A stretch of DNA of 64,000 nt from Bacteroidales bacterium (GCA_017380635.1 JAFODP010000016.1:19895-83894), one strand, 5' to 3'; counted from the stretch's first letter, positions 37,006-49,000 are shown. Notes: generated from the letters alone by a model not told the origin. Numbers and translations: made by a program.

Positions 37006-37878
37006 ATGCTGCATCGCTTTCACATATTGTTCCTTTCCTTTCTCTGTCCAATGCTTGCCATCGGAATGTCTGCTTGTAAGAAGCAAGACAAAAGCGAGCT
37101 ACTGATTAATCAAGCCAAAGAAGCGGCTGCCAAGCAAGAATTCCAGAAAGCCAAACTACTGATAGACAGCATCCGCATTCTCTATCCCGACGATTATCAC
37201 AAAATCCAGAAAGGACGACATGCTTTGTACGAAGTGGAATTGGGCGAACAAAAACGCAACCGTTATTATTGCGACAGCGTGCTGAAAATCCGTCAGGCCG
37301 ATTTTCCCCAAAAACAGAAAAACTTCACCTATCAACAGAATACAGCTATCGAGAGCGTCGGATACTACGTTCACAACGAACATGTTTTCCATGGCAACAA
37401 CACCCAACGTTGCTACTTACAATTCAAAACCGACAATGAAGGCCGCTATTTCCTGACCAGTTATTACTGCAACACTTATCCCATCGAACATAGCAAAATT
37501 CGCTTGGTAGCGCCGGACGGCAGTTATTGCGAAAGCCTCGAAGTGCCCAACGACGGCGCATTGAATTATCGTTTCCGCGATGACAATCTCTATTACGAAA
37601 TCGTTTGCTTCAACCAGAAAAAACTGAATAAGTTGATGGAATTCGCCCATTTGCACAAAGATGACAATCTGAAAGTGCTGCTGGTAGGCAAACGCAAGCA
37701 TCAATATCCTTTACGCAACAAAGACCTGCAAATCATGCTGGACGGCATGGAACTTTCTTTTGTTTTGTCCGACATTCATCGTTTGCTCGAAGAAAGCCGT
37801 CTTTCTCAGGCTAAAATTCAATACCTCAAGCAAAGAATCGAACAAGTAGATTCCACCACCAAAAAATTATCTCGATAA
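37006..37878 (+). CDS. Lipoprotein of unknown function
   Basis: The 290-residue protein has a signal peptide with a lipobox (IGMSAC, Cys24), a helical repeat-like region with an LLIDSIRILYPDD motif (about 48-60), a beta-rich middle and a C-terminal coiled coil (about 258-285). I do not recognise the family beyond Bacteroidetes lipoproteins that begin this way. Its end overlaps the sprA 3' end by 12 bases on the opposite strand. Function cannot be read from context. Confidence 0.75.
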   Translation: MLHRFHILFLSFLCPMLAIGMSACKKQDKSELLINQAKEAAAKQEFQKAKLLIDSIRILYPDDYHKIQKGRHALYEVELGEQKRNRYYCDSVLKIRQADFPQKQKNFTYQQNTAIESVGYYVHNEHVFHGNNTQRCYLQFKTDNEGRYFLTSYYCNTYPIEHSKIRLVAPDGSYCESLEVPNDGALNYRFRDDNLYYEIVCFNQKKLNKLMEFAHLHKDDNLKVLLVGKRKHQYPLRNKDLQIMLDGMELSFVLSDIHRLLEESRLSQAKIQYLKQRIEQVDSTTKKLSR

Positions 37879-40800
37879 GGTAAAGCGCAGGCTCACGCCG
37901 AAATTCTGCGTGGTAACAGGATAAGACGATACCAAAGGAATGCTCGATTCCAAATCGTAGAAAATCTTGAAGTTCAAATTCTTACTGATGACGTAATCGC
38001 CCATGATTTCCATGGTGCAGGTCTTGTTGCCCGAAGTGGCTTGGGTATATTGTTCCTCAATTTTACGCAAGAGAGCCGTTGAGTTCTTAAGCGAGAAATC
38101 GGCGGTGATAGAAAAATCGTTCTTCACTTTGGAATCGGCCAGAATGCCCCAAGGATGGAAATCTACCATTTTGTAGCTGGCTCCCAGCACATACTGCTGA
38201 CGTCCGCTTTCCACCAATTGTCCACCGGTAACACTCAGATTCAAGGTGCGTCCGGTCTGCACTTCGGCCTTGAGCGTCATACCATTTTTCAGAGTTGCCT
38301 TGGCACCAATAAGCGGCGAGAAGCTTTCGGTGATGGAAACGCCCGCGATATCGAATTGTGCCGAAGGAATAGGATTTCCGCTCAATACATCCTGTACAAA
38401 ACCCAAATCGCCTTGTCCGGCACTTACGAAAGTATTGTAAGATCCGAAAGAAGACACATTGTAACTACAATTGTAGGCATGATTCAAACTGAAACTCTTG
38501 AAATGCGCTTTAAAGGCCGGCAATTTGGATAAACCATCGTAGGTAAGGCTCCAGTTGGGCATCAAAGACAAAAGCGTGGGGAAAATATCCAAGGCTGAAT
38601 GATGCGCCGACTTTCCGGTATAAGCCGCCAGGAAAGCAGGCACCAGTACATCGGCAGAATTCTTGTTGACACCGCCATTGGAAGCATCGTAAGCCTGGCC
38701 TGCATAGTCGCTGCCACGGAGGAAACCTTGGTCGGGATATTGCAACTGACGGTATTGCGATTCCAAACGAGCCGCAATAATCTCTCTGTTGGCCACAAAT
38801 TCATCGAAGGCCTTGGAAGCGTATGATTTTTTCGCATTGATAGGCGCCAAAGCGGTACGCAATGCCACCGTCGACATAGAGAAACTTCCCGCACGCGTCT
38901 GCGGACGGCCATCAATCATATACTGCACCTGACGGTTGTCGTTTTCGTTGCGCTGTGCCGACAAATCAATTTTCAGACCAGGAATCGGCTGCACAGACGA
39001 CTTAATTTTCAAGCTCTTGGTTTTGGTCATCACCGCCGGGCTCACCACCGAATCGGACATTACCAACCAGTTTTTCTGAATGGATGAGTTCAAGAATTCA
39101 TCGGCATCATACAAGCCGCTGGCAAAATGCCAACCCGGCGCATGCTGGTAATTTTCTGTACCAAAGAACAGACCGCTTTCCGGCTTAAATCCGGGCAAGT
39201 TAAAATTGTCGTTTTCCTGATAAGTCACTTGGATATTACGCACCGACATCAACAAACGAGAGGTCAATTGCAAAGCCTTGTACCAGTTTTCTTCTTCGAG
39301 ACTCGGCTTGGGCGTCACCACGATTTTTACTTCAAGTGAGTCTTTAGATTTGATACGTAAAGTATTTTCGTCCAACACTTTATACTTTACATCCACTTCT
39401 TTTCCCTTGGCATCCACAAAATGAACCTCTACCCGCTTGTTCTTCAGGTTGTGCTTAAATTCAGTCTGGGTATCGGGCAAAAGCGTCAACTTGCTTTCTT
39501 TGTTCTTGGCCTTCTTTTTCTTGGAAGCGAAGGTTTCCGGTTTCTTAGACTGGCTGCTACGGGCATTGGAAGCAAACTTGCGGTTCACCGCTTTCAGATA
39601 GTCCGATTTATTGTAGAGCGTTTCCAAGTTCAAAGAAGGATTGAAAGAGATACTGCGTTGATTGGCAATAACATTACCCATATCCACATCGGCAATCATA
39701 GCCGAACGATCCCATTTATAATTGCTTGAATATTGGAAACTGGCTGTCACGAAATCGAGCACCGGAATATTCTTGAAAGGAATTTGCCAAGTGTACTTCA
39801 TATTCTGCTGATAAGCCATAGGCGTACCGAGAGCCATCAGCGAAGTCATCACCGTATCTTTCCAGTTTTGGTATTCCGTGGGATAAAGTTCCTTGTTTAC
39901 CGGCGTATTGAGGGTTTCTTCCACGCGGGCGCTGTTGTTCGTGGTGAAATTGAATTTCATGTTACGCGTCAGGTTCCAATTGAGATTGAAATCGGTGTTC
40001 CACATAAAATTCTTGCTAAAGGTGAGCGGAATCATATTGGCCACGTCCGAAGCAAGCGAACTCAAATCGCGGTTCTGCAACTCATAATAATAACGGTTCA
40101 GATTCGTGCTGAAAGCCACCGAGTTGGGAATATAGGTAAGCGAGAAATCCTTGATGGTCTTGAGCCAGGGCGATTTAAGCCACTCAGCCTTGGATTTGGC
40201 AAAGGGTTCGAAAGCTTTCACAGGCGAACTGTAACCATAACTCATACCGGCCTGATAATTACGCGTGATTTCGTATTCGGTGGTAGCATCTCTTTCGAAG
40301 CTTTCGTTGAAACTGTAATTGAAGCTGAAGTTGGCCGGATCGATAGGCAGCGGCGTTTTGCTCTTCACATTGAGTTTCACGTTGTTAAGACTGAAACTGC
40401 GATAATCTTTCAGCGTCTGGCTATAATTCTTGATAGAATCTCTCTGGGCCTTATCCTCTGCCTGCGCCAACACTTCCGACAACAACAAATCTTCGTTCAA
40501 AGGATCGTATTTGGGCGTATTCACCTGCTTAGAAATCGAATAATACAAGGGCAAGTTCAAAAGATTTTCCTTCGGCACCAAACGCCCCAGATTGAAACTC
40601 ATAGCCAGATTCACGGCAGCATAATTATCCATACGACGTTCCGACACGCGCTGTTCGATACCGCCGAAACCATCGCTCTCGTAGCGACCCGAGAAATTGA
40701 TATTTCCCAAATCGGACAAAGCCAATTGCGCCGTACTTTGAGCCGCCCAGCCACCATCGTCGTTAAAGCCTTTCAAACGCATTTCATTGGCCCAGATTTC

Positions 40801-43800
40801 CACCGAACGTACCGTCGTACCATTGTTGCGCACCCCAATCATCAAAGTACGAACATCCGAGATGCTGGGATTACCCTTGATACTGACTTTATGATTTTCG
40901 TTTTCAGGATCGTACTCGCTGTAAATCTGGGTATAATTGTTGCGCTGCTTGAGGTTGCGCTGCTGCTTGATATAGGTGAACAGCTGCAAAGGCACATCCA
41001 GGAAGTTTTCTTCGGGCCAGATGCTGTATTCATTGTTCACAAAATGCGGCGACAAGCGCAAAGGAATTTCGTATTCGTAGTAGTTGTTCTGATAATCGCT
41101 ACCCATACGCACAAACAACGTCATTTCATAATCGACAGGCGGTTGCGGATCGTCCATCATGCTTTCGCCGTGAACAAACATCTGCAAACGATCGTATTGA
41201 CGGAAATCGAGTGAAGTATTTTTGTAGACCGCGCGCGCATCGCCAGGCGACAGATTCCTGATTTTCAATGCCAAAGATTGTTCGTTTTCTTCGTATACGC
41301 CCGGCTGGCTGGGATCGCCTTCGCGTTCCACTCCCGGAGGCAATATATAATGTATCGGCTCGCGCGACGAGTTTTCTTCCAAATCGACGGTAGAGACTTC
41401 CATCGTGGCATTGCTTTCGGGCAAAATTGTGGTAAAGAGATCTTTATCGTATGCACGCCAATCGCCGCGCACCAAATCGAGCGTAGCCATACGCAACACC
41501 ACGCTGTCCTGAAAACCAGTCAGATACATACGGATGAATCGGATGCTGTTGAATCCATTGATGTTGCCTACTCTTTTTTCGTATTCGCTGATGGGAATCT
41601 TAAACTGATACCAGGAAATGGTCTCGGTCTTGCCATTTTTCAGCTTCACTTGCGAGACGCGCTTGTCGTTGATAAAGTTCTTGCCCACTTCCATATCTTC
41701 GTGACGCAAAGACACGCGATATTGATAATAGCGTTCGTTTTCGCTCAAGGTAAAATCTTCGTTGATATCCTCGATATCGGGCAAAGTGCTGGCCGCCGTT
41801 TCGTAAGATTCGTCGGTATCCACACGTGCTTGCGAGTTGCCGTGAGGGCCGTTGAAATATTTGTAACGATCGATGATTGGCAGTTTGCGTCTATCGTAAT
41901 CGGTGCCGCGGTAATGATGATAATTATCGCCCGAAGGGTCGTTCAACGGCGAGAAAGGATTGTCCAGCATTTCAGACTTGGTGATGCCATCCAAACGATT
42001 GGAAACAGCCTGCACATAATCGGCAAAATAAGCAGCTTCTTCGTCGTCATTCAAGCCATCCAAACCAACATCCTGAATACGGCGAACACCTTCGGTATTG
42101 TCGAAAGCATAAACATTGACATTCTTGGTGGAAATCTTTCCCCATTTCGTGTAACCGATTACCATGCTGTCGCCATCGACGGGCAAACCATTTTCAAAAC
42201 TCTTCTTACCGTCTTTGAGCACATCTTCCGAAATATCGCCCAGGTTGAAATACAGATCACCGCCTTGATGCAGACCCGTGCTGTCGTACACAAAAGGATC
42301 CATCAACCAAAACTCGATGTATTCCACATTGTTCGATTCGAAGTTAGTCAGATTCGACTCGACTTTGCGCATCATACCTCCCCAACGTTTTTCCGGATGA
42401 GACAGACTTCCGTCGCTATTCATGCCGTTCACGTCGTAATTGTAAGGACCTCGCTGCTTGGGATAGAACACCACGTTCATGATGTTCAACAAACCCGTTT
42501 GGTTGTACTGCAAATCTTTGTCGGGATAAATTTCTTTCTGATTCACCGCACGCACATAATGGTTGGAGAGCTGTTCTTCGTCCGAACGGATATGGTCGGG
42601 CGTTTGCGATCGGCTTTGCGTAAAGATCTGATCTACATAATACCACGACAACAAAGAACGGTTCTGGCCATAGCGCAAATCGTTGGAATAAGCGGCTTCG
42701 GGAAATTTTCCGCTCGGATCGTAAGGCGTGGATGCCAAATGCCATTGCGTGACATCTTTCAATGAAATCGACTTCTTGGCAGCCTCAAAATCGTCTACGT
42801 AAACGGTATTGTCAATCTGTTTGTTGGAACCGGGCACCAATTGCGCAAATTCAGCCCGCATGGTCAGTTTGGAAGGCTGTGTCACATTTACCAGTGGCAA
42901 CATATCCAAAACATTGGTCAAAGCCTGCGACTCGAAATCGAAAGCCGTATGCAAACCCCAGAGCGTATTGTTGAGCGGCTCGGTATTCATATCCACCTTG
43001 TTCGTGAGCGGACGTTCCGAAAGATGCATCAAGGTTCCTCCCAATACAAAATGGTCGCTGAAAGCATATTCCATCGCCAAGCCGGTGAAGGTCTTGCGCA
43101 CCATGCTGTACACGCCTTGGTCTTCGCAAGTAGCTTGGATATTGGCTCCCGACGAGAGAATATCGTTATTGGTAATGGTAACGGTTCCCGAAATATAATC
43201 GACGATGTAGTCTACATTCTCTGTCAACAGACGACCGCCGGCAGTCACGCGCACCGAACCTCTGGCCACATTCATGGCGCCCAAAGAGATTTCAGCGGCA
43301 TTAGCTGCGCGATATTCCCCTTCCAGACGGAATTTATTCTTTTCGGTAAGTTGCTGCACCACCGTCAAGGTAGAATCGTAGAGTTCCTGGAAAACATAAC
43401 GTTCTGCCAAGGCATCATCGGCCATTTGTGTACGCAGATAGCTGCCGAAAGGTTCCACCACCGGAAAAATAATACGACCATGCGAACTTTGCGCCGTATA
43501 GCCTTCCACATAATCGAAAAGGCCATCGGGATAAGCCTCATTCTGGCTATTCAAACGGTCGAGACGGAACACGCGCAAAAGAATCTGATTCTTCAAACGG
43601 CCTTCGCTAAGATAATTCAGCGTCGTTCCCACGGTATCGTTCTGATACGTAATATTCAGACGGAAATCTTCCTTAGGCATATTATAAGTACCTAAAGCAT
43701 AGATATTTTTCATCATCAAATCCCAAGTGGGAGAAGCCGGTTCCAGATTGGTTCCCTTCAAGAGCTTCACAAACAAGGCTTGCGGCGATTCCACGCCATC

Positions 43801-45219
43801 GGTAGAGAATTCACCCACCTGATACACCTTGCCGTTCTTGGTATATTCAAAGGCCACCGCCAACACTTCGTCGGGATTCAAAGCCTGATTCAAACTGATG
43901 TAACCCAATGATTTATTAAGGCTATATTCGCTGGGCAACAACAGGCGGGCACTTTCCAGACGCTCGTAATCTTCGCCGATTTGCATACCATAATCTTCCA
44001 GCGGCGAGAGAACAGCCGTAGCCTCCCCTATCTGACGTGCAGCCGCATACTGGGCAAGCATTTCCGCATACAGACTATTGGCCTGATTCGAAGGATAAGG
44101 CTGTGAGGCGTCGGCTTTCCAATGATTGTTGGCAATGCGCTGCGGTTCGGCCATATCGGCAAAAGCAATGATGTGTCGGGCATTGTCCATGCGGGCGCGC
44201 TTGTTGGTTACCCATACTTCGATTTTATTGATTACGATACCCGATGATATATAAGGTAACTTCGACATCCACTGATCGTAGTTGTCGCGGAAATATTGCG
44301 AAAGGAAGAAATGTCGGTTTTCGTCGTAGGCATCTACCGAAATCTCGAAACGTGTGGTCTGCGTGCCGCCTTCCATCGAAGCCGAAGTGGTTTGCGCATT
44401 CTGTTGTGAAATCACCGCAGCCACGTTCAACTTACCAAACTGTAATTCCGTTTTAGCCCCGAAAAGCGAAGTTCCGCCCGAAATGAGCGTATTCTTCACC
44501 GGCATGCTAACGTTACCGGCTTCCAGACTTTTGATAATTTCGTCTTCCTTACCGGCATAGCGCAACTTGATAGCCTTGGCATCATAATCGAACGAAGCCT
44601 CGGTATCGTAATTCATGTTGACGTTGATTTTGTCGCCCACCTTTCCATTGACGCTGAGCTGGATACTTTGGTCGAAATCGAAATAGGTACGGTTGCGGGC
44701 ACGTTCCGACAAAGCCGGATTTTCCACGATATTATTCTTGACGCCAAAACTGATTTCCACCGCACCCTGGGTTCGCAATTGTACACCGCCGGGACCAAAT
44801 ATTTTTTCGGCAGCGCCCAAATCGAACTGCATATCGGTGAGCGAGAATTCGTCTTTCTTCTTGGAATAATCTATTTGGTTCTTCTTTTTGAAAAACTGCG
44901 CATTGGATTGTTGCAGCCAGTAATCGGCATATTCTTTCTGCGAGATGCTCAAAGGCGTGCTGATGCAGGTTTCGCCTACATAAGTACTCATCACATAATC
45001 ACCGCTTTCCACATCGTATTCGATGAGCGTGCGCACATTTTCGGGCGATTTCAGATCGGCCATCACCGGCTGCGAGGCTTCCTGCAGATTCTGTGGTTGC
45101 GAAGCGGGAATAGGATAATGCAGACTCGTTTGCTGATTCGTTTGTGAAAACAGAGTGAAGGCCGTCCCTAAAATAAAGGACAGCCCCAACAAGCATATTT
45201 TCATCAACGATGTGCGCAT
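37867..45219 (-). CDS. sprA: SprA/Sov, outer-membrane translocon of the type IX secretion system
   Basis: The 2450-residue protein has a signal peptide (ending near LFSQ) and long beta-strand-rich repeats without a plug-type TonB box. Its length and its location directly after ruvA fit SprA, the giant beta-barrel that carries proteins with C-terminal sorting domains across the outer membrane. Segments such as RVTAGGRLLTENVDYIVDY and DYISGTVTITNNDIL occur in the family. It starts three bases after ruvA, so they share a transcript. Other secretion-system genes are not in the window. Confidence 0.93.
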   Translation of the reverse strand: MRTSLMKICLLGLSFILGTAFTLFSQTNQQTSLHYPIPASQPQNLQEASQPVMADLKSPENVRTLIEYDVESGDYVMSTYVGETCISTPLSISQKEYADYWLQQSNAQFFKKKNQIDYSKKKDEFSLTDMQFDLGAAEKIFGPGGVQLRTQGAVEISFGVKNNIVENPALSERARNRTYFDFDQSIQLSVNGKVGDKINVNMNYDTEASFDYDAKAIKLRYAGKEDEIIKSLEAGNVSMPVKNTLISGGTSLFGAKTELQFGKLNVAAVISQQNAQTTSASMEGGTQTTRFEISVDAYDENRHFFLSQYFRDNYDQWMSKLPYISSGIVINKIEVWVTNKRARMDNARHIIAFADMAEPQRIANNHWKADASQPYPSNQANSLYAEMLAQYAAARQIGEATAVLSPLEDYGMQIGEDYERLESARLLLPSEYSLNKSLGYISLNQALNPDEVLAVAFEYTKNGKVYQVGEFSTDGVESPQALFVKLLKGTNLEPASPTWDLMMKNIYALGTYNMPKEDFRLNITYQNDTVGTTLNYLSEGRLKNQILLRVFRLDRLNSQNEAYPDGLFDYVEGYTAQSSHGRIIFPVVEPFGSYLRTQMADDALAERYVFQELYDSTLTVVQQLTEKNKFRLEGEYRAANAAEISLGAMNVARGSVRVTAGGRLLTENVDYIVDYISGTVTITNNDILSSGANIQATCEDQGVYSMVRKTFTGLAMEYAFSDHFVLGGTLMHLSERPLTNKVDMNTEPLNNTLWGLHTAFDFESQALTNVLDMLPLVNVTQPSKLTMRAEFAQLVPGSNKQIDNTVYVDDFEAAKKSISLKDVTQWHLASTPYDPSGKFPEAAYSNDLRYGQNRSLLSWYYVDQIFTQSRSQTPDHIRSDEEQLSNHYVRAVNQKEIYPDKDLQYNQTGLLNIMNVVFYPKQRGPYNYDVNGMNSDGSLSHPEKRWGGMMRKVESNLTNFESNNVEYIEFWLMDPFVYDSTGLHQGGDLYFNLGDISEDVLKDGKKSFENGLPVDGDSMVIGYTKWGKISTKNVNVYAFDNTEGVRRIQDVGLDGLNDDEEAAYFADYVQAVSNRLDGITKSEMLDNPFSPLNDPSGDNYHHYRGTDYDRRKLPIIDRYKYFNGPHGNSQARVDTDESYETAASTLPDIEDINEDFTLSENERYYQYRVSLRHEDMEVGKNFINDKRVSQVKLKNGKTETISWYQFKIPISEYEKRVGNINGFNSIRFIRMYLTGFQDSVVLRMATLDLVRGDWRAYDKDLFTTILPESNATMEVSTVDLEENSSREPIHYILPPGVEREGDPSQPGVYEENEQSLALKIRNLSPGDARAVYKNTSLDFRQYDRLQMFVHGESMMDDPQPPVDYEMTLFVRMGSDYQNNYYEYEIPLRLSPHFVNNEYSIWPEENFLDVPLQLFTYIKQQRNLKQRNNYTQIYSEYDPENENHKVSIKGNPSISDVRTLMIGVRNNGTTVRSVEIWANEMRLKGFNDDGGWAAQSTAQLALSDLGNINFSGRYESDGFGGIEQRVSERRMDNYAAVNLAMSFNLGRLVPKENLLNLPLYYSISKQVNTPKYDPLNEDLLLSEVLAQAEDKAQRDSIKNYSQTLKDYRSFSLNNVKLNVKSKTPLPIDPANFSFNYSFNESFERDATTEYEITRNYQAGMSYGYSSPVKAFEPFAKSKAEWLKSPWLKTIKDFSLTYIPNSVAFSTNLNRYYYELQNRDLSSLASDVANMIPLTFSKNFMWNTDFNLNWNLTRNMKFNFTTNNSARVEETLNTPVNKELYPTEYQNWKDTVMTSLMALGTPMAYQQNMKYTWQIPFKNIPVLDFVTASFQYSSNYKWDRSAMIADVDMGNVIANQRSISFNPSLNLETLYNKSDYLKAVNRKFASNARSSQSKKPETFASKKKKAKNKESKLTLLPDTQTEFKHNLKNKRVEVHFVDAKGKEVDVKYKVLDENTLRIKSKDSLEVKIVVTPKPSLEEENWYKALQLTSRLLMSVRNIQVTYQENDNFNLPGFKPESGLFFGTENYQHAPGWHFASGLYDADEFLNSSIQKNWLVMSDSVVSPAVMTKTKSLKIKSSVQPIPGLKIDLSAQRNENDNRQVQYMIDGRPQTRAGSFSMSTVALRTALAPINAKKSYASKAFDEFVANREIIAARLESQYRQLQYPDQGFLRGSDYAGQAYDASNGGVNKNSADVLVPAFLAAYTGKSAHHSALDIFPTLLSLMPNWSLTYDGLSKLPAFKAHFKSFSLNHAYNCSYNVSSFGSYNTFVSAGQGDLGFVQDVLSGNPIPSAQFDIAGVSITESFSPLIGAKATLKNGMTLKAEVQTGRTLNLSVTGGQLVESGRQQYVLGASYKMVDFHPWGILADSKVKNDFSITADFSLKNSTALLRKIEEQYTQATSGNKTCTMEIMGDYVISKNLNFKIFYDLESSIPLVSSYPVTTQNFGVSLRFTLSR

Positions 45220-45222
45220 GAA

Positions 45223-45819
45223 TTAAAGCATTTTCAGAGCCGATTTAATGAGCGCTTCCACCTTGATGGCAGGCGTTTCCTTCAAAATGGCATTCAAAAC
45301 CTTATTGGCCGCCGAAGTTTGATAACCAAGCATTTGCAAAGCCGCCAAAGCTTCAAGACGAACTTCTTGGTTGCTCGTATTCAGATTGATACCATCGTTT
45401 GCGGGAAGTGCGATGCCCGATTTGGCAATTTTGTCTTTCAGTTCCACCATCAAACGCTGGGCGGTTTTAGCACCGATGCCCTTGATATTCTTGAAAACAG
45501 CCAGATTTTCAGACAAGATAGCTTGTTCCAGTTCGCTTACATTGAGCGATGAAAGAATAACGCGGGCCGTATTGGCGCCAATTCCCGAAACACTGATCAA
45601 CTGCTTAAAGGCTTCTCTTTCTTGTTGTTGCGCAAAACCATAAAGCACATACGCATCTTCTCTGATAGCCTCGTACACGTACAACATACAGCTTTCGGCC
45701 GCTTGTATTTCGCTGAAAGTATTCACACTGATGTTCAACAAATAACCCATGCCATTGTTTTCCAAGACAACGCTGGTGGGATTGATATCGCGAATTTCGC
45801 CTTTGATAAATTCTATCAT
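45223..45819 (-). CDS. ruvA: Holliday junction DNA helicase subunit RuvA
   Basis: The 198-residue protein binds Holliday junctions and loads RuvB for branch migration. It starts MIEFIKGEIRDINPTSVVLE (OB fold), has the helix-hairpin-helix pair ISVSGIGANTARVILS and IKGIGAKTAQRLMVELK, and ends with the short RuvB-binding domain. It is the first gene of the ruvA-sprA pair. Confidence 0.96.
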   Translation of the reverse strand: MIEFIKGEIRDINPTSVVLENNGMGYLLNISVNTFSEIQAAESCMLYVYEAIREDAYVLYGFAQQQEREAFKQLISVSGIGANTARVILSSLNVSELEQAILSENLAVFKNIKGIGAKTAQRLMVELKDKIAKSGIALPANDGINLNTSNQEVRLEALAALQMLGYQTSAANKVLNAILKETPAIKVEALIKSALKML

Positions 45820-45841
45820 ATTGATTATCTGTTAATTATTA

Positions 45842-45871
45842 CAAATTTAAGTCGGCTCGCATATGCGCGAG
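45842..45871 (-). promoter_or_regulatory. ruvA-sprA promoter with palindrome
   Basis: The minus strand reads TAAATTTG at 45842-45849. A palindrome with CTCGC/GCGAG arms (45856-45871) overlies the expected spacer and could be an operator. Confidence 0.4.
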
Positions 45872-45990
45872 TATTACTATAAACGCAACATTGTGGCTTT
45901 TCGTATATTTTGATGAAAATTTTTTTTGAAGATTTATCTAAAAAAAGGACCACGACAGCTTTCCGGACATATTTCTGCCCAATAAATAAA

Positions 45991-46022
45991 TTTGCGTTTC
46001 CGCTCTTGTTGACGTATTTTTG
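45991..46022 (+). promoter_or_regulatory. Promoter of the 46068 gene
   Basis: TTTG (45991-45994) and TATTTTTG (46015-46022) are separated by 20 bases, a full Bacteroidetes-type promoter, 45 bases before the ATG. Confidence 0.75.
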
Positions 46023-46067
46023 TTCTTTCAAAAATCAAGCAGCTAATCCTACTAATTTATTCATATC

Positions 46068-49000
46068 ATGATGAAAAATAAAGCCTTATTGATAGCGACT
46101 CTTTTGTCGGCATTCTGTTTGGAAAGTTTGTCTGTTCATGCCGCGGGACCAAGCGCCGAAATACGCGCGAATAGCCGCGAATTGAGATACAAACCAGATG
46201 CTTCGGACTTTGTTTTCTGTGGCACAGAACCCGCCGTTTACACCAGAGCCTTGTACGGTAACAATCAAGCATTTAGACTGGAAACAAGTGACCATCCCGA
46301 CTTTGCTTTCTACTGTAAAAACGGCATGGTAGGCAATGTAAAAATAGGTTTGCTCCTCAACAAGGAAGAAATCCTTTGGTTGAACCAAGCAGAAGAGATA
46401 GAATCGCGCTACAGCGCCGGTAAAAGAATCTACCATATCCGCGACCAACGTTTCGGCAAAGAGGCACAAATCACCCTGACGGCTTTGGCTCGCTACGACC
46501 AGGAAGGCGCGCTTTTCGTTCTTGAGTGTCAGAATGTTTCCCCGAAACTAGAATGGATTTGCCAATTTGGTGGCGTCAGAGGAAAAAGATTTTCCCGCAA
46601 TGGCGATTTGGGTGCCGACCCTTGGGATGCCTTCTGCATGAAAAAGGACTACTGTCTGAACAACCATTACGAGATCAAGAAAAATCGATTCAGTGTAAAC
46701 TACGGAAAAGACAATGCTTTCGCCCTTTACGGACATTTCCCCAAAGCTAGCCGCTTGGCCCTTGCCGACTTGGAAAATCCGCTGCAAAGTCCTTCCGATG
46801 AAAACTATCCCACTTTGTTGGCCGAAGGCAAATTGAAAAACGGCCAAACTTTCATCAGTTTTTCTCTGACGGAAGACGCCAAAAATCTCAATCATAAACA
46901 ATTGTACAGTAACACTTTGGAAAGCATTGCCGAAGTTCAGTCGCATTTGCTGATCTACACACCCGATCCTTATATCAATGCCGCTGCTTCTGCTTTGGTA
47001 ATGGCTGCCGATGGTATTTGGGAATCGCCGGTATATCAACATGGAGCTATCGGATGGAGAGTGCCATTGGCCGGATGGAGAGGTGCTTACACCGCCGATG
47101 TTTTGGCTTGGAACGATCGTGCCGAAGAACATTTCCGTGCTTATGCCGCTTCGCAAATGACTACCCCGCCCGATAAAGGCGTCATCATGGATACGGTCTT
47201 GAATATTGCCCGCAGCGCCAAAGTAAAAGGTTCACAAATGTACAGCGAAGGCTACATCGCACGTTACCCCAACAATCCCAACACGATGAACCATTACGAC
47301 ATGAACATCTGTTACATCGACGAAATGCTGCGCCACCTGCGTTGGACCGGCGATCTGGACTTCGCGCGTGAAATGTGGCCCGTGTTGGAAAGACATTTGG
47401 CTTGGGAAAAACGCTGCTTCGACACCAACGACGATGGACTTTACGATGCCTACTGTTGTATCTGGGCCAGCGATGCCTTGCAATATAGCGGTGGAAGTGT
47501 CACTCATTCAAGCGCATATCATTATTTCTCCAATCGTATGGCTGCCGATATCGCCCAGTTGATCGGCAAAGATCCAGAACCTTATCGTCAGGAAGCAAAC
47601 AAAATTCTGCAAGCGCTCAACCAAGTTCTTTGGATGGACGAAGAAGGACATTGGGCCGAATATCAAGACATTCTCGGCAAACAACTCTTGCACCCCAATG
47701 CTGCTTTGTGGACCATTTACCACAGCATCGATTCGAAAGTGCCGACCAGTTTCCAGGCTTATCAAGCTTTGCGTTATATCGACACACAATTGCCTCATTT
47801 CAAGGTAGAAGCCAGCGGAAAAGATGCCCTGAACGAAAATCTTTGGCTGCCTGCCACCACCAATTGGATGCCTTATCATTGGTCTATCAACAATGTTGCT
47901 TTCGCAGAAGTGATGCACACGGCACTTGCCTATTTCCAGGGCGGTCGTCAGGAAGAAGCCTATCGCATCATGAAAGCAGCCGTGATGGATGGTATGTATT
48001 TAGGTAAGAGTCCGGGCAATGTTGGTCAGGTTAGTTTTTACGACGCCGCTCGTGGCGAAACCTATCGCGACTTTGCCGACCCCGTGGGCGTTTATTCGCG
48101 CGCTTTTGTAGAGGGTTTGTTCGGTGTTGAACCCAATTTATTGGAAAACAAAGTGTATCTGCGTCCTTCATTCCCACAAGCTTGGGACACGGCTTATTTC
48201 AAAACGCCTTATTTGGAATATAGTTTCGAAAGAAAGCAGAACGAACAAATCTGGCGCATCAAACCTCAATTCCGCAAACAAGCCGAAATTATTCTGCAAG
48301 TCCCTGTTTATCAAGCAAAAGTCGACAACATTCTAATCAACGGCAAAAAGGCCAAAAATACGGCTTGGCTGAAAAACAGCATCGGCATGCCGCGTTTGCA
48401 GATTCCTTGCCAGACAGCCGAAAGCTACGAAGTTCGTATCATCGAAAGCGCAGCCACGGCGGACGAAGCCCTTTATCCTAAGCAAATTGCCGCAAGTGAA
48501 AGCTTACACATCCAATTCCCGGAAAGCTTCAGCATCAAGCAAATCTACGACCCGCAAGCGATTCTGCAAGAAAAGCGCATCGAGGGAAGTTTGCTTCTTA
48601 CGCAATTGCAGGCAAAAACTGGTCATCATACTTTCTTTGTAGAGGTGGAAAAAGACAAGATTCGTTGGTGGGAAGCCATCGACATCGAAATTGTTCCCGA
48701 TTTTGAAATCATCGCCCTGCATCCGGAAGCCGAACAACTGCAGATAGAGATCCGCAATCATCGCTCGCAAAACGAAAAAATCGACATCTGGCTCAACCAT
48801 CAAGCTAGCGGTATTGCCTTGGATTTGAAGGCCGAAGGCAGCCAGACCATTGTTTTGGAAAAGGCGCATCATGGCACTAACCTGATTGAACTTCGACAAG
48901 GAAATTGCGTACTTGCCAGCCAAAAACTGCCTTTCTGGAACATTCCTTTCAACGCCGATCAAGAGCAGACACAAATCTGTCTATCAAATTATTACAACGA

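Noticed and set aside
39733..42765. Two plus-strand frames of about 494 codons each opposite sprA
   Set aside because: They are complements of the sprA coding strand, without motifs or start signals.
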